Assembly: GCA_022825235.1 (NCBI GenBank)
Contig: JAJDYI010000035.1
Coordinates: 62,001 to 126,000, forward strand
Reading direction: 5' to 3'
Length of the DNA stretch: 64,000 nucleotides
Source: Alphaproteobacteria bacterium
Lineage (GTDB): Bacteria > Pseudomonadota > Alphaproteobacteria > TMED109
The notes beneath the pieces are model-generated. The model did no database searches. It was not told the origin of the DNA and worked only from the letters and a program-made list of their open reading frames with translations. This document shows positions 63,701 to 64,000 of this stretch, in pieces. Numbering within the stretch: the stretch's first letter is position 1; each line of letters starts with the position of its first letter. The translations under genes were made by a program, and so were the position numbers.

Positions 63701-64000
63701 CTATTGGGCCGGCCAGCGACGGTGTATCCACAGCCATTGTTCGGGTCGGGCCAGTATCCAGTCGCTGAACCGGTCATTCAGTGCGCGAAGCAAGGCCAGC
63801 GTGCGTTGCTGACGCGATTCCGCGGCATCCGGTACCGGCAGCGCCGGCTCAATGGTCACGCGGAAGGCCGCGCCTCTCGTCCGCTCGACGCGGAGCGGCA
63901 CGACGGGGATATCCGCACGCAAGGCCAGTGATGCGGCCACCGGCGCCGTGCCCGCGGGGATTCCCAGGAAATCGACCAACGGCCCCTCGGTGAGTTTCTG
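63701..64000 (-). CDS. lipid A acyltransferase (LpxL/HtrB family), 5' part beyond window
   Basis: 99 C-terminal residues are visible, ending at 63701; the N-terminus with the HX4D site lies beyond 64000. The fragment contains GPLVDFLGIPAGTAPVAASL, ADIPVVPLRVERTRGAAFRV and the terminal WILARPEQWLWIHRRWP, which is the usual C-terminal end of LpxL/LpxM-type acyltransferases. It would add a fatty acid to lipid A or a related lipid. The gene symbol is left open because the N-terminus is missing. Confidence 0.85.
   Translation of the reverse strand, partial: QKLTEGPLVDFLGIPAGTAPVAASLALRADIPVVPLRVERTRGAAFRVTIEPALPVPDAAESRQQRTLALLRALNDRFSDWILARPEQWLWIHRRWPAQ

Overview
The window is 64 kb of very GC-rich DNA with almost no low-GC stretches. 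The gene content points to an alphaproteobacterium, probably near the Rhodospirillales: a class I (archaeal-type) lysyl-tRNA synthetase, an Irr-type Fur regulator, a DUF4159/DUF58/MoxR cluster, a pqqABCDE operon, a zf-CHCC mini-protein and alphaproteobacterial gene orders such as cvpA-purF and coaBC-dut-moeB. No rRNA or CRISPR array is visible. The placement is inferred from gene content; no rRNA or marker phylogeny was possible.

Layout. 0-4.4 kb (minus): DUF4159/BatA-like membrane protein (cut by the window edge), DUF58 protein, MoxR ATPase. 4.6-9.8 kb (minus): outer-membrane barrel protein, LysR regulator, polA and a 51-residue zinc-ribbon gene. 9.8-12.5 kb (plus): ABC-2 ATPase overlapping lysK. 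12.6-14.9 kb: an inserted block holding a Phd/VapC toxin-antitoxin pair and a solo TnpB unit bounded by a 28-bp inverted repeat. 14.9-23 kb: SDR enzyme, secreted cupin, nitroreductase, then a minus-strand run argF, argD, ABC-2 permease, fmt, def, and a secreted rhodanese. 23.2-26.5 kb: complete pqqABCDE, including a 24-codon pqqA, for the redox cofactor PQQ.

27.1-31.6 kb is an accessory region that begins at tRNA-Arg(CCG). It carries nested hairpins, a short ORF with a strong Shine-Dalgarno, an AbiE type IV toxin-antitoxin operon, two perfect 47-bp palindromes exactly 200 bp apart, an anchored SRPBCC protein and a leucine-rich-repeat protein with a ten-cysteine register. 31.9-38 kb: second deformylase, secreted phosphoesterase, SDR, ArsR/AHSA1 pair, GST, HbpS-like protein.

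38.4-48.8 kb is a dense plus-strand core block: dnaB, alr, mlaE, mlaF, cvpA, purF, then coaBC, dut, moeB, a DsrE protein and a glutathionyl-hydroquinone reductase. Many of these genes overlap by 4 bp, which suggests translational coupling. 49-53.8 kb: NHL propeller protein, D-aminoacylase, peptide-binding protein, SH3 protein. 53.8-56.7 kb (minus): irr, rubrerythrin, Fe-S protein and DUF3501, an iron/peroxide-stress module with a promoter and repeat operator ahead of rubrerythrin. 56.8-64 kb: MFS and MATE transporters, a regulator with duplicated HTH-like units in an AT-rich patch, quinone oxidoreductase, sterol-desaturase-like protein coupled to a Nudix hydrolase, and the C-terminal end of a lipid A acyltransferase.

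The most unusual signals are the paired palindromes at abiE, the inverted-repeat-bounded TnpB unit with a large hairpin over its start codon, and the tRNA-proximal nested hairpins.
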